Shown: positions 1-13,960, numbered from the stretch's first letter. The stretch: DNA of 64,000 bases from Gracilariopsis chorda (GCA_003194525.1 NBIV01000006.1:186001-250000), one strand, 5' to 3'. The notes: generated by a model from the letters alone, not told the origin. Numbers and translations: made by a program.

Positions 1-424
1 CTATGGCGTCTCTGTCCGTAGATCGTTGTTGGGAAGGGTATTATCGACCTCGATATCAGTGTGATGAGAGTTACAGTCGGTGCAGCTACGTCCGCCCTGC
101 ATTTCTTAGGAGTTTTAGAGAAGAGAACCTTAAGCTAACCTTACCCTTAAGTCAGGAAACTTACTTTCCTGCCACAGTCCAAGCTTTAAACAATAATTTG
201 TTTAGGTGATCTCACACACTGATTCTTTTCACTCTATGTGCCTGGGGTGGAAAGAAATGAGGTCTCACCACGGGGTAGTGGGAAGCATCAATGTGGAAGA
301 TGAACCTCTCGTTTTGCCAGAATTATGAAATGTGAACAAAGAGAAAGAATTTCAGAACAAAACGAAGAGCTCTTAGGACATGTCTAGACCTGAAAAGAAG
401 TGTTCACCAGCATTTCCTCACACG

Positions 425-681
425 TAGACGGGTTCTAGCTCCTTCAAAGATCAATTCAAGAAGCCACGTTTAACATCAATTGGTTCCGTGTTGTATCCCA
501 GCAGCTTAGTTGCGAGGGTAAGAGCAATTATGACTACTTCAAAACTCGCACCCAGAAGGTATGACTGCTTGGTTGCACCCTGGTGGCGTGCATTCGTGAC
601 CAGCGTTGCTTTGCTTCTTGCAACGAAACCTTCTTCTTTGCAATCGTGGCAACAAAAAATCGAGATCCAATCTATTTGCAA
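425..681 (-). mobile_element. Decayed Copia-type reverse transcriptase fragment
   Basis: The minus strand encodes a short open stretch that follows the Copia (Ty1) RT layout. VARSKATLVTNARHQ corresponds to the usual YKARLVARGFTQ block. About 35 residues later DVKRGFLN corresponds to the DVKTAFLNG block. After an in-frame TGA the same frame continues with LKELEPVYV, matching the usual E-E-x-Y-V/M segment, and then stops again. No other Copia domain is recognisable nearby, so this is a relic, not an element. The family call rests on motif order only. Confidence 0.55.
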
Positions 682-3600
682 TTTGGGTAGATCATGGGTA
701 GTTCCTAGGTGTCTAATCTTTCCAAAGTTACCATTTTCTTTTGTATTATTTCCTTAAATTTCTTTGAAGTTTGATATGACAAGAGGTAGCAATCTGTATC
801 ATTTATTCCAAGTAGCATCTTTTCTCAAACTTGAAGTACTTAAAAAAACTTTGATGTGACATCTTCAGACTTCCAATGCACCAATTCCTGGATCAAACGT
901 ACCTTTGCAGCCCAAGATACGACTGTTTCAATCTTCATCGTTTCCCTACTTCATGCAAAATCTCAGGCAGACATGGGAAAACAGATTTCACCGTTTTTCA
1001 ATCCCCACTGCGTCTGAAGTCTTTACTACGTTGTAAAGCATGTGCTTTGTCACCCTTTCGGCAAATAAACGTAGCATAAAAATCTACAGTCAACCTACCG
1101 AAGATATTGAGCAACTGGAAAAGCCATACTTGTTTGACAAGCACTTTTTGAGTCAAAACCTGAACAAAATCCGTCATTGAACTCGTACCTCCAAAAGATA
1201 GTTTACAGTTCGAAACACTCACAGAAGCAGTTCTTTCTTCATGTGAGGGTTTAAATTTTAAGGACATGCGGTGGCACTGGACATGCGTCCCCAAATGTGT
1301 TAATATTGTAAGACATCTCTCGTTGGCACATAGTTGTGTTTCTTTTTGTGAAGACAGTAAGAAGCATAACTTCAGAGGTATTTTTCATGCGGCACCAATC
1401 TGTGTAGATGTGTTAATGAATTGATGGTAACAGACGAAGATAAAGTTCAGTTCCAAAGAAACAAGTTACGCCGTGTCAACACGAACATAAAAGAGTACAA
1501 CTCTACCCGATACGTTTGAGTAGGCTCTTTTGTTTGCCAATGTACCTTCGCAGCTGTCGTCGAACTGCTTATAGGATCAGTTAAAACGCTTGCAGTGCCC
1601 TTCAGCTAACATTCCAAATTTCTACTTCAACATATAGTGCAAAGTGATCTCTACAGAGAACAGAGCTACGTGGCTCTGGGATTGTTGAAGAAATTGCAGA
1701 CCGTAATACCTTTTCATGGCTGGCTGGCAAAAGCTCAGGCGACAAGTCAAACATGCAATGATTACACAATGATGTACACAAAAATATAGTTAATGAGTTG
1801 TATAAGGAGAAGTGGCAGAAAATCGTGGATGATGCTACATATAACCCCATAGCATTTACATCAGAGTGACTGGTATCCAACTCAGGAATCTGAAGGGTTT
1901 GGAGAACACATTGTTCCAAACTAAACATTTTAAAACCTGGGTATGGTGTTTCTGACCAGTCTACTGTAGTATAGTAAGCCGTGCCCGTATAGAGAGGCCA
2001 TAGACCAGGCCATTACGGCGCAGCGCACTTTTATTCTAGTGTGCAGTTCATTACGCTTTTTTTCTGGTGGCACTGCTGCCCTGCATTAGACACCTATTGG
2101 GCATGGCGTGCCTACGTGTTGAACTGTCCTTTGTCCGACTCTATCACGCCAGAGCATGTAGAATTGTAAAATTATGTACTTAATTTATTAGAGTAGACTT
2201 ACTATTAGACATCTGTCGTAGTAGCTGTCGGTAATAATGTGCCAGTCTCACGCTCTGGCTTCTCAGAAAAGTGCTTCGTACTATTAATGGCTTCAGAAAT
2301 CTAGTTATGGAATTGCAACACATATCCTCCGAGATTTCCTTCATGTCGACGTCTACGAAATATGCTATAGCGTGCCAGTCTATGGTCTGGGTCCACATCG
2401 TGTCCCGTCGTTGCCGGTAATACCAGCTCATTCGCCGTCACTACCAGCCATCCACCGCTGGTATTGCACATTGCCCCTTCATGTATTCCATTGGGCTACC
2501 GAAAATCGTGGCATCTCAGTAAACAGCGGACTTATTTTGTGGTCATCAACACTTGGATGCGGACTCGAACCCCAGTTTGTGAGCATCGCTTGCTTTGACG
2601 ACGCACCCGTAGCAAACATACACTTTTCGGCTCTGACGCGATCTAGTAGATACGCTGATTGTTGTCACCCGTTGGGTGTTTGGCCAAAGCATCGTACACG
2701 ACGTAAGCGTTGACCATCGTCTGGGCATTGGTCCAAGCTCAAGGATGTATTCACGTTCTCTATCGATAAGAGCGACGTTTCTGGTGGACAGATAGGACTT
2801 GTGGCGAGTATAACAGGTTGATTTACGCATATTAGACGCTTGTAATTTGGGGAGCTGTGGGCACTGCCCGGTAGCCGTATGTGCATTGGAAGGTTGGGAC
2901 CAAGCTCAGGACTCGAAGTATTCTGGGCCTGTTATGCTACTCCTGCCACGCTATGCTTGCTGAGAGCTCCAGTTATACTGGCTGCTGTTCTTAGTACCGC
3001 ATTGCTCTACATATACCATAATACAAAAATATGCCAGAAGCACTACAAATGTGGATTTGTGAAAGAATTTCCGGCCATTCAGAAGAGGATATCGTTCCAA
3101 GACGTTGGTAAAGGTCAGAATGTACCGCAATATTTAATGAACAACTGTATTCACTCATGACTCTAGCCCCGAAAAAGAAGGTTTCAACTTTGGTTGAAGT
3201 ATTCTTGCTTCCAATTAGTCTACGACAGCCCATCCAACTACAATTGGTAGCAACGCCGAGGTTTGGTATCTCTGGAGTTCACTCCGGCTATTTCATTTCA
3301 TTTTACGTTTGCAGTCCACTGCACCGAAAGTGGCAAAATAATAAGACGTGTAATGAGGTCATACGTATGCCTAACCCTGCTATTAGAGAGCTTCGTCATT
3401 CTGGTGTGGTAACAGGGTGACACAAGCAACTAAATGTTCACGCTAGAAGTGATAGGGGCCAAAATAAAATTGGTTTGCAATACAATACCTACTGTGAAAA
3501 GTTTGCATGGGATATGAGGCTGGGATATTGTTGCGCTTATTGTCTGCCAGTCACACGCTAAATTGTTGCGATGGACCTTGGTATGGGAGAAGATCAACGG

Positions 3601-4378
3601 CCTAAAACGGTCGCAGAGCGAAGAATCGAGTATTTAAACCCTGGAATTAAGAATGGGGCGTAAGGTATCACCCTGTGAAACCGGAGCAGCAGTGACCATT
3701 GGAGTTGAAAAAGCTTGGCCTTGCGGTTCAGAAGCCGTACTAACGAGCCTACTCCACTGGTACTGCCACCGTGTTCAACGAGTCTCATATCGTCTAGCTC
3801 AGTTTCAAACCAATTTTCTTAAGCACGAGAAAGGGGGACTAGCTCCACTAAACCCAGGTGTCCAACCGGTTTCGATTCAACCCAAGGTTGCTTTATTTTC
3901 CGTCAATCCTCTCGGAGCCAGTCAAACACAATCCAAACTTCCAGAGCATAACAAAACAAACAAGCCATAACCAAAACTTGAAAAACTTTTACAAAGCAGA
4001 ACCAAAGTAGATCAATTCAGAAATGTGGTCTGGCTGGAGCTTTGCAATTCCGAACAACATTTAGTGGCGCAAAAAAGAAGGAAACAACGAAGGAAAAAAG
4101 GTGATTATGACCCCAGGCCGGATTTTCTAAGATACAAAGTGTAGAAACGGCGATGGAACGCTCCGAAACGATCAGTAAGAGCTGAATGTAACTCCTGTAC
4201 GTCGTGTCTCGATTTTGATATGGAGCCAGATCGCAAGAAAAGGACAATTTCAGACGGAAACTTATGTCTGAAAGGGAAGAAAGTGTGCCAAAAGACGTAC
4301 AAAAGAGTTCTGACATTGACGTAGTGCATGAAAAGAGAGAAAATCAGCAATTATTTTTGCACCAGGACCACAAGCAAC
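682..4378. other. Gene-poor spacer, no recognisable gene
   Basis: Only short open frames are present, none with a recognisable domain or codon pattern. The spacer lies between the Copia relic and the first copy of the dispersed repeat. It is probably old repeat-derived DNA, but I cannot name any element in it. Confidence 0.5.
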
Positions 4379-4974
4379 TGCTAGATTTATTCATCATGTT
4401 CCTTTATTTGAGTATAGCTGGCTCTAGCGTCACTTCTAACGTGTTTAAGTTTACATTTTTTGTTCTACTCGATCTCTTGAAGAGATCCATTACCTACTTT
4501 ACATTGATACCCGGCTCTCAAGCCAAGTTAACAACTTTTGTGACATACTGTCAATATGACAGGACAACATGCTTATGTCAGATAAGCCCGACAGACCACG
4601 TGGAAAACGTTGGCTCTGACGTACACGTCGCCTACTACTTACAACGTTGACAAACACCTCACACAGTACAGCTATGATTAAATGGTCATGAAAGACTCCT
4701 GAGAGATCCGTACCAAGTCATCACAGGGACCCTAGATTCATTTCAGATCATCAAGACCCTGTCTGTCGCCGATTATTGCTAAGTCATAGAACAAGTAATT
4801 AGCACTGGGAAATTCGCCAAGTCATCAAATGACTAGATCTGATACTGAACCTGGTAAAACACTCACATATGAAGAAAAACGACAAGATCAAGCATAATGT
4901 AATTGAACTCGGACGATTTGTCATCGACTAGTGGCACTGAAAGAACTAGGTTATACCCCCTATAAAAACCCCGA
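4379..4974 (+). repeat. Dispersed ~600-bp repeat, copy 1
   Basis: This stretch aligns along its whole length with the reverse complement of 19696-20294. Both copies begin with TGCTAGATTTA. Shared blocks include GTGACATACTGTCAATATGAC, ACAACATGCTTATGTCAG, ACACGTCGCCTACTACT and AAATTCGCCAAGTCATCAAA. Near its end this copy has CTATAAAAACCCCGAT, which looks like a TATA box. A TG start and a late TATA box would suit a solo LTR of another retroelement, but the true 3' limit is unknown because copy 2 is cut there by the Gypsy LTR. Confidence 0.8.
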
Positions 4975-7900
4975 TGACTGCCTCAAACGTCAACTGGAAT
5001 CATGGGCATCGACCTCAAATCATTCCAACCATTACACCTCTGTTCCAAACAGCCATCTGAAACACAGGGCGGAGAAGAAACCGTAGAAAAGAAAAAGAAA
5101 TGAAAGAAGAGATTTGACAACATTTGCGTCGACATATTCTTCAAGGAGTCAGACCAGGTGGTTATGTCCATGCCGTACAGATATGCCCAAGAATTGCTTC
5201 ACTGTAACCTGTGGAATAATTTAGGTAGAGTTAAATCTTTGTGAATTTAGTTCCCGGCACTGGCCTTGGATCGTCACTTAGTAAGAATAGCACTGGACAG
5301 TATTCTAGAAACAACAGAACTAAGAACTAAACAACTATTTTGGCACACACTGCCGGCCAATCCATACCCCAGTACGTAACGCAACGGCTCATGAAACCAT
5401 GCGTATATATAGTTTCTTATCTGCCATGCATTCCACTACGTCCAAATTCTCAACAGGGCCCACGATCATGCATCCATGACTTCGCATATAGGCAACGATA
5501 GGTATCCGGTCTATCCCACGCGCTGCAAGTATGGCCATAACTCATTCACGTACTTGACATTTGACTGTTCGGTACCACGCCCATGTGATTTCCATCACAC
5601 CTCTAAAGCTCAGGTTTCATTGTACTACAAGTTCTATGTAATCGAAGCAAGAAAGATTATAGCGGTATTGTTATGCAGCCATTTTATGGAGCCTATGATG
5701 CAGTTTGAGGCATAAGTGAGTAAAACTATCTAGAATTTTAGCTCATATTGACAGTATACACAGCTATCTATGACATTAACGTCGTACTTGTTTCAACTTT
5801 CCATCAATTGCAGATATATGATAGGTATCAATGAATTTGTTCAGTGGTTCCGCTCAATGTAGTTCTGTTTATGGTATTGGCCAAAATGTAATATCAATGA
5901 GAGAAACACAGGTTTGAGGAACTCTAATTTTCAGTGCCTGGTGATTTCGGATACATCATTTAAAAACATGCTGGTGGCCACTTCTGCTTCATTTTTGGGC
6001 AATACATCCAGTAATTCTGCAACATACGCCACCTGCAGTCCTCTGAGAAAGTACCCTTTCTTGCAATTCCTTGAGATTTACGAAAGGCCTCATGTCCGTC
6101 GTATTGCCCCCTCCCTGTCTATAAGAGATATCTATTGAAGGCCTTTGTGCCCCTCCAGATATGAGGTGGGCTTTTGTTTTGCTAGCTTCAGCATTGTTCT
6201 AGATTAATGTAAACAATTGTAAGCCCTTAAGAAGTCCAAGAGATGGCCAAAGTCAGATTTTTGGTACCCTAACTATGCATGAGCAGCTCACACCGACTTC
6301 GTATATGTCCATCTGTCTTTCTTGTAGTTCTCAAAAAGCTGTGGCATCCGAGAACGTCTGTTTCGAGGCACTATATGTGATTACGGTACACCAAGGGCTC
6401 AACCAGAGAACGAGTCATAAAAAAAGAGATGTCATTTAAGAACTAGCCTTTAATCAAATCTATGCAGTGGAAATGGCCCTAGAGAAAACTCTAGCACTTT
6501 CAGAAGTGCAGTTGGTGTGCAGTATTCAATGTTGTCATACTTTATTTGAGTTCACACAAAACTCTGCGCATTCTCCAAATAGACACATCGGGTACAAAGA
6601 AGAGCATTTATTGTTGATTGAACGTGACGCAGATTGCAAGTGAAGTGTGGCGGTTTACAAAGGATTGTGGCCAGAGTATAAATTGAATGAAAATGGAAAT
6701 CCAAATTCTATGGCCAGCACTCCATCTGCATACCACTCGTACTCCTTAAAAATTCTATCTGTAGCCCTCGAATCTATGCCAGGAACGAGGATTCTGAGAC
6801 CAGATGGCTTCTACTTATTGTCAGTTTTTCGTCCACAACAGCCATCCACTGTCCAAATGCACTCCTAGTAATCGAATTATTTCTTCTAAAGTGAATTAAA
6901 CGATCTTCGAAAGCCTGTTGTGACATTTTAATGAAGGAATGCGCAAGCTCTGGCTTCCTATCTTTTCAGTACTCCCCCAAATGATGTCAACTACGCGAAC
7001 AAGATGGAACAGAAAAAGAAGTAACTAATCACTCTCTGTACATTGCACTAATTCTCACTGCCCAAATCTTTACACTGTACACTATATTACGTCATTGGTC
7101 AGAAAATACCAGCAAAGCGGAACCGCACAAATACGGTTATATCAAAACATTTAAAACATAAATAAAGGATATACAGTGCATGAACCAAAAAGAAAGAGAA
7201 ACAGTAAAGAAAAAATGTACAAGAACCATGGTGAGAAAGATCAGAACTGTACTGACCAGGGAGGGGAAGCCTATACACTGCATGCTCAGAAGTGGGTAGA
7301 AAATGATGGATAGATTGGGATGGTGAGTGGATCAGTGTCTCATATTTACGAGTTGAAATCACAGAACTGTTGTGCACGATAACACTAGACTGTGAACAGA
7401 AGCAGTAATGCTGGCCTAAATCCCAAAGTAACTTCACACTTGTTCATATATCTTCTCACCAGTAGATTCCACTAACACTTGGAAAGTAAAAAATCATTTC
7501 GTACTTGCCATTGTTTCCCTCAAAAACGTCCCTAGAATCTTCGACACGGGTACAACTAATTCATGGATGTTGAATAAGGCTTAAGGTGCAAAATTTGATA
7601 CCTGATCGTGACTGATTCAACCAATGCAAGATGGATTCCTGCCTTCTCGTGAGTAGCGTCCATGCCATTTGTTTCTGCACCACGTACTGAAAAGAAGTTT
7701 AAGTCGTGGCGTAGAATAAAACGATTCATTCAGGTACTCGAGGGTCAATTCTCACGAAGATCAATATGAAGCTGCTTTTCGGAAAGTTCAAACCTTATAA
7801 CAGTCTGAAACACATCACAGAATTCTACTCTTCAACCATAAAAGAAATGTTTGGAATAATAGAACTGCATTTGGAGCGCGCATGTCCGTTGTGGATGACG

Positions 7901-9114
7901 CTCAGAAGCTAAGTATAGGGTATCCCAAAGTCTCTGAATCTGGGTTTCTGGCTCAGAAGCGATGTATCCAAATGGCATTCCCAAGGAGTGCAAGTGCTAC
8001 CCAGATCGATTGCTGGTCATACACTTTTAATTCCATTCATAATCCAGCTCCAATCCTTTGAAAGTGGCCCCACGCCATTTGAAATCAGCGCGACATCCAA
8101 AAGATGAAAATATTGCAATTTTTTGTGCCAGAGGTGTTTATTTAGAGGATACAGGGAGCTCTGCCTGAACCCAAATGGAGTGCGAGACCATTGAATATTA
8201 CACTCCAAATGCTCTCCTAAAAGTGCAAAAATTTCTTTTAGGGCAAAGAGAGGTATAGTGTTCAACAGAGTACAGCACGGCATTAAAAAGGTGCACTACC
8301 TTGACCTTCATGGAAGCAGCTCGTCGTTGAAAGTTCTCATTCAAAGGTACTAATTTTTTGGTAGTGTGCTCGTTGCACTCCGGAAACCTTACGAGCCTAA
8401 ATTTTGTAATGACGACAAATGCGTAGCTCTGGGATGTTGAAATTCACTCGGAGCTCTGCGAAGCTTCTGAAGTCATGAAAATGCTTGAAAATCATATTTT
8501 GTATTATATCATGACACTAAAGCTTGTATAGAATAAGTGTAATGCGACTTCAGCCATTTTGGACTTGGTCTCTATGTAGAGTGAGGTCTGAAAAACAAGT
8601 TTTGACAATTTGGTAAAATGAGCACGTGGAAGAATTTGGCTTGACCCGGTTTTGATAAGAAGACGCTAAGAGATACACAATCTTTGAAGCCATGTTGTGC
8701 ATTCTACTGTAATATGAATATATCTGATAAGTTTGTGGCGTGGCAATACCATGATTATCTTCGTGGCATAGCTGATAGCATATGTTTGGTAATATTAAGA
8801 GCAAAAAAAAAAATGGTTGAAAACATTTAAATGATTGTATTGTGCAGGTTTTTCTTGCCTTTGGGTCAAAGCAACATCAGAATAATCGGTAACGAAAAAA
8901 GTGAAGTGCAATGCCCTCAGAGAGGGATTCTTGGTACTTGGTTGATTTCCCGAATGTTTCGGTAATGTAGTCATTGCATGAACTATGACCACTAATAGTG
9001 GATTTGACACGTGGGACACGGAAGAGTCAATTGGCGGTTGGCCACAGTAGTGGGCATGAATCACCAAAGTGGAGTAATTTAGTGAATTCTATTTATTATT
9101 TTTACACCCATTTC
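4975..9114. other. Gene-poor spacer left of the Gypsy element
   Basis: No gene is recognisable. Open frames are short and unconvincing. One minus-strand stretch of about 46 codons near 5934-6071 reads like protein (for example AYVAELLDVLPKNEAEVA) but is bounded by stops on both sides and matches nothing I recognise. The spacer ends at the TG of the 5' LTR, with no visible target-site duplication. Confidence 0.45.
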
Positions 9115-9696
9115 TGGGATGGTTAGTACTTAGTGCGCCGGCGCGTTGCCGTCGCACTAGTAAACCTTCTCCAGCAAGGGAACCCTACCTGGGGAATTGG
9201 TTCTAGAACTCAGCGCCTTCGTGTGTTCTCTACTCTTCTTTGGAGGTAAGCACCGTCGCATACGGGAAGTATAACCCCCTTGCTTATTTAAAGGACCCGA
9301 GTGTTCGGATTGTTATTCCAACTGTTTTGGTGTTCGCCTTATATAAGGTTATTTACTGGCACTGCAGTTAGTCTTTGTCACGACACTTGTGACTCAGCTA
9401 CTCCTTATTCGTCCCTTTACAGGGTGGCTTTCCCGCTACCCGCGGCTCGTGTTCGTGCCTGCCACTAACTCGGAAACCTCACCTCTCTATAGGATGACCA
9501 CCCCCACACACTGGTCCTGCAGATACCTGATTCTTTTCTCGACCTCCCTGTGCAAGTTGCAACGGATGGTTTCGGCCTTACAACCCGATATAGTCGTGCC
9601 ACCCCTGGGAGGGCTCTACCCGACTGGGATAACCTCTAGCGAGGAAAGACCCCGAAAATCTTTCAGTGCACTCCCGCTTCTGGGCTATACACTACA
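9115..9696 (+). repeat. 5' LTR of the chromovirus
   Basis: The repeat starts TGGGAT and ends CACTACA, and it pairs base for base in length with 19114-19695. It contains CGCCTTATATAAGGTT near 9337, a likely TATA box for the element's promoter; the same motif is present in the 3' LTR. Confidence 0.92.
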
Positions 9697-9699
9697 AAG

Positions 9700-9720
9700 T
9701 GGTCTCCCGACCTAGAATCG
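9700..9720 (+). other. Primer binding site for a tRNA
   Basis: Three bases after the 5' LTR there is TGG followed by a stretch whose reverse complement reads like a tRNA 3' end: CGATT (T-loop end), CTAGG (T-stem), TCGGGAG (acceptor strand), A, CCA. This is the expected place and form for priming of minus-strand synthesis. I did not identify the tRNA species. Confidence 0.75.
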
Positions 9721-9776
9721 GTTTTTTGTCTGGTTCTCTCTCTCGGGGTTTTGTTTCTTTTGTTTGTTTTCAAAAA

Positions 9777-11325
9777 TGTCGCTGTTTACCCGTCGTAACG
9801 GTTGGTCCCCATTTCGAGGAAGCCCTCTTCTGCAGCGCATGCAATTACGCGCAGCCGCTGCCACAATGGTGGAGATAATCCCGAAGTTCGGTTCATTTCT
9901 CGGATCCTGAGTCGAGCTAAATCCAGCCATGCTGGTGGTGCCTCGTCTACGGCTTCAATCTCACCCCAGGAACCCCGGGCCCCACTTCGACCCCGTTATC
10001 GAATGCCGTGGATGGTGCTCATCCGGCTTTGGCCATGGCCGCTGCCGCACCTGAACGTCTGGCGGGAGATAACACGCCCCAGGGGAATTCCCTGAGATCT
10101 CAGGTTCACGCTTTGTGGAACGCCTACCACAACATCGTGGGGGAATCAAAAACCCTCCATGAGGTGGTGATTGACACCCTTACAAAGATAGTCGCAGAGG
10201 ATCCCGTATCTTACGGTCTGATGTCAACTCTATGTTAGAAAGTTCGGGGCAACCTGCCATCTTCGTAGAAGGAGTTCACTATCGATTTGATCGAGTTCGT
10301 GCCCGTCTGGAGACGTTAGAGCAGTTTATCCTCATGGATAAGCCGTCCCCAGATGATCCAGCACGAGCTGTGTGACACCACAACGAGCATGCTGGAAGAA
10401 ACAGTGCCAGTATAGTCGGAAACACAAACGAGATCACTCGGATTCTGATTCTACGACATCATCAGACTCATCCCAAAACGGGTGATATGGTTCTAGTTCC
10501 TCGAACTCCGATCTGGATCACGAGAAACGAGACCGTTCTTCCCACTCTAAGCAGCCATCCACCACCCAGGTTGGGATTCGGACCGGCAGCAAGGGGAGAA
10601 GACACCCTGGCCTCAGTAAGTTAAAACCGACGAGCCCGTTGTAGCAGAAACTATTGTCATACCGGTACTACCGGCTCGAAGATTACTCTTTAGGACGTAC
10701 ACCCCCTGGCACGGGGAAAGTGAAAGAGTGCATGAAACGTATGCAACTCTGACTGTGTAACCAGTATTTTATTGGAGAGTACCCACTTATTGTGTTGGAA
10801 TTTCTTTCCCGCTGTGTATCGGAAGCCGATATCCTCGGAATGAAGGAGGGACAAACCTATTTGGCATTACCGTATTTTTCACGGGAAGTTGCAGAAGACC
10901 AGTACAACTCTGTCAGAGGATCATCTCGTCCCTCAGAGATAGGACTAACCTGCTGGCCGGAGCCTGTGCAACATTTATTGAGCTCCTATGCCACCAATAC
11001 CGCCATTCAGGGGGCAATTTTCCGTTTGCGAGATATTCGCCAGCTCTCAGGCCAGACTGAAAGCGAGTACTCCATGCACCTTAACAAAGCGTTCCACCGT
11101 TGTGAGAATGTCTACCCCGCAGAGGAACGTTGTACCATGTTCATCGATGGCTTTGAACTGGCAATCTGGAGTCTTGTCACTCGCTACCGCAAGAAGAAGC
11201 AGAGAATCAACGACGTCGAGCTTGTTGAACACGCTCGAGAGGAAGGGGAAGCAATTCGTGTAAGAACTCCGAAACATCGGTCTAAGCCCGCCAAGGGGTT
11301 GGGGCTGGAAATTGATTCCTCATAG
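9777..11325 (+). pseudogene. Chromovirus gag remnant
   Basis: A likely Gag start is the ATG at 9777 (MSLFTRRNGWSPFRG), open for about 44 codons before a stop. Further fragments follow in several frames. The best preserved piece, about 10795-11325, has the typical Gag spacing: QLSGQTESEYSMHLNKAF, then a cysteine, YPAEERCTMFIDGFE, and a basic tail. It resembles the Retrotrans_gag domain that builds the particle shell. No zinc knuckle is recognisable. The reading frame is interrupted many times, so no intact Gag can be made. Confidence 0.65.
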
Positions 11326-11964
11326 CCCTTGCTCTTAGCAGATAGAACTAGCCGACAAGGATACGACACCGTGAACTTAGCACAAGGCGATGGTGTGTCT
11401 ATACCAACAACAGACCTACCATCGACGACGGAGGACACGTTCGAAATGGGCCAGGACAACCGTATTGCATGTGAGGAACAATCGCGTGCAGCCACCATGA
11501 GTCCCGTCTATGAACGGTCAGTCCCATTATCAAAGGCATGGATGGAATGGCACCCGGCTCTCGGTACACTTCTCCGATGCTCGGGATACTAACCGGCGTG
11601 TCGCCGTGTTTGCTCTAATTTGCCACCTTTTCTGCACCCATGGCCATACATCCCCTCAGTATCTTTGCTCACTGAAGGATATGGCCAAGGGGGTGGCAAA
11701 TTACGAGGCCCTCACTCAAGAGGAGAAACGTTCCGTTCCAACGGCTTCCTACCTTCGTGCTAAAAAAGACTTCTTATATGCCTTGCCACATATCCCACAT
11801 GCGCGGCTAGCTTCAATTAACCGGAATCAGAAAGTTGCCCAAACGTTCGACGCAACCACCGCATATGTGGATAAAAACCCCAACACCCGGAATGAAGCTT
11901 TAGTTGTCGAGGATCCTGGATTACGGCCTTTGGCGAGAACCTCCCAGGAAAAATAACTGAGGGA

Positions 11965-12990
11965 GTGCCCCCTTTGGGAGAGGCATCCTCACAGATGAGG
12001 CTGTTGACGCCCGAGGCGTCGCCGCCTGGATTCCCGGTGGAAATACTTTCAAAAAAAGACACCACTGATGCGGGCTCTGCACAAATTTCTGTGCTGCGTC
12101 GTCCGTGGATACGGATTAAAAACCCCCGTATCCTCGATAGAGTGTTGGTCATGGCCAAGCGCAGCTACAAGGTTTATGCGAACGTTGGACTTGACAACCA
12201 TTTCATGGTGAGATTTCTAACAGTCCTGGACATAGTTGCAGGCCCCAACTTCATCGTGGAATCATTGCCACCCCCGCAGGTGCGATCTCGTATCGGTTCT
12301 GGAACGGGTCCCGACGTTGCAGATGCGAACAATAATCCGTCAAAATCGGTGGGTACCGTTGACTTAGTCGTGAAGTTGGGCACCTCCGTGATGAAGCCCG
12401 GCTTTATTGATTGTCGGTCATTAGCCGCTCCAGTCGTACTGGGATATTATTACTGCGACAGATTTGTCAACGCAATCAGGCCACGCCTTATGCATGTGAA
12501 ACTCAACGACGGATTGTCAGTACCGATCGTCCGTCGCCCGCTGAAGCGTGCTTTGCAGAAGCAAGTCTCACTACATGCTGCGCAGGAACCACCACGTGCC
12601 TCTCGCTATTCCATCAAACGTCGAGTCGCATCTTCAGTTTCTATACCGCCTGAGTCCCAAGTCAGGGTGCAAGTCAATTTCTGTCAACACGGTGCTCGGT
12701 GTACTCAACCTCTGCACTCGTTCTACGAGAAAGAACTGCTTGGGCTGGCAAACAGAATCGTTCTGGTTATCCCCGATGCTCCTTTCCGGATACCAGATGC
12801 CGATCTTGGCCAATCCCTCCAGTATCTGGTAGAGACCCAAGTAACTGGAAGCGTCACTCCACACCCCCTTGGCATGCTCTTGAAGAAGATTACGACCACC
12901 AAAGTTCTCGGAATCGCCGCCTTTTTGAGAAAGCCACGCCCACCACCGACGAACTATCGTCAAAGGAGGGGGAGAACACCGTTGTTTTAA
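11965..12990 (+). pseudogene. Chromovirus protease region and linker
   Basis: The frame is open for 341 codons. Around codon 70 it reads KVYANVGLDNHFMVRFLTVLDIVAGPNFI, here quoted only as a pattern: the retropepsin-type active site normally reads D-T-G-A-G-P-N, but here it is D-I-V-A-G-P-N. Two of the three active-site residues (Thr and Gly) are therefore changed and the protease should be dead. The rest of the frame is a protease-RT linker with no recognised domain. The open frame ends shortly before the RT start. Confidence 0.6.
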
Positions 12991-13066
12991 CGTCAAACCC
13001 CCAAAATAACTCGGAACCGACGGCCACCCTGTACCACAGGACAATGCTACAGCGAGTTTTAACCGA

Positions 13067-13960
13067 GTGGACCCCATAAAGGCACTCGAAGATATAGACG
13101 TCGGCCATATGCTGGAGTTACACCACGACAAACTCCGTGCAATGCTACTGGAACTCACCACGATGTGGGATGGCTCGCTCGGCGAGAATAATGCTACGGA
13201 ATACCAGATATATTTGGTACCGGGTGCACATCCGATGGCACAACCCTCTTACAATGCAGGACCGAAAGCTTTGGAAGAGAAGCAGTCCTAAGTAGACAAA
13301 TTGCTCCTCGCAGGTGTCATAGAGCCCGCTCAATCACCCTGGGCCTCCCCAGTTGTACTGGCTTTAAAGGCCGAAGGAACGTGAGATTCTGTGTCGACTA
13401 TCGCCGGCTTAACCGTGACCGCTAGGGACACATATCGCATCCCTCGTGTGGACGAGTGCATTGACTCCCATAGAGACGCTACCGTGTTCACGGCTTTGGA
13501 CGCCAATTGGGGTCATTGGCAGCTCCCTGTTAGACAGAAGGATCGCGATAAGACTGCATTCAACTGCAAAACAGGATCGCACCGCTTCAAGTGGATGCCA
13601 TATGGTTTGACCAACGCTACCACTACCTTTCAGCGTGCAATAGATATTATACTGAACCTCTTCAAGTGGCGGAGCTGCCTCGTCTTTGTGGATGATGTTA
13701 TCACCTTCTCCACTAATGTGAACGACCATCTTACACATTTCAGGGCAGTTCTGACCGTACTCCACGATGCAGGAATTACCCTCAAGTTGAGGAATTGCAA
13801 GTTTTTCACCGTTACAGTCAAGTATCTGGGACATATAATATGTCCGGGACGGCCAATGATCGAGAAGGCTCGAGTCAAGTCCCTCATTGAGGCAAAGAAA
13901 CCACGCAATCAAACGGAACTCCGCTCCTTCTTGGGGTTGGGTAACGTCTACTGACGGTTT
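13067..13960 (+). pseudogene. Chromovirus reverse transcriptase (broken)
   Basis: RT motifs run in order through this stretch but in more than one frame. They include AGVIEPAQSPWASPVVL, RFCVDYRRLNRD, then TYRIPRVDECID, TALDANWGHWQLPV, FKWMPYGLTNATTTFQRA and the catalytic box as FVDDVITFS in place of the usual Y-L/V-D-D. The downstream GHIICPG and TELRSFLGL blocks follow. A stop after EEKQS and another near 13384 break the frame. The enzyme would copy element RNA into DNA, but this copy cannot be translated as one protein. Confidence 0.9.

Noticed and set aside
2555..2640. tRNA-like B box (GGGGTTCGAGTCC on the minus strand near 2566)
   Set aside because: The T-stem has a mismatch, no matching A box or acceptor partner can be found, and no cloverleaf folds. 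Possibly an old SINE relic.
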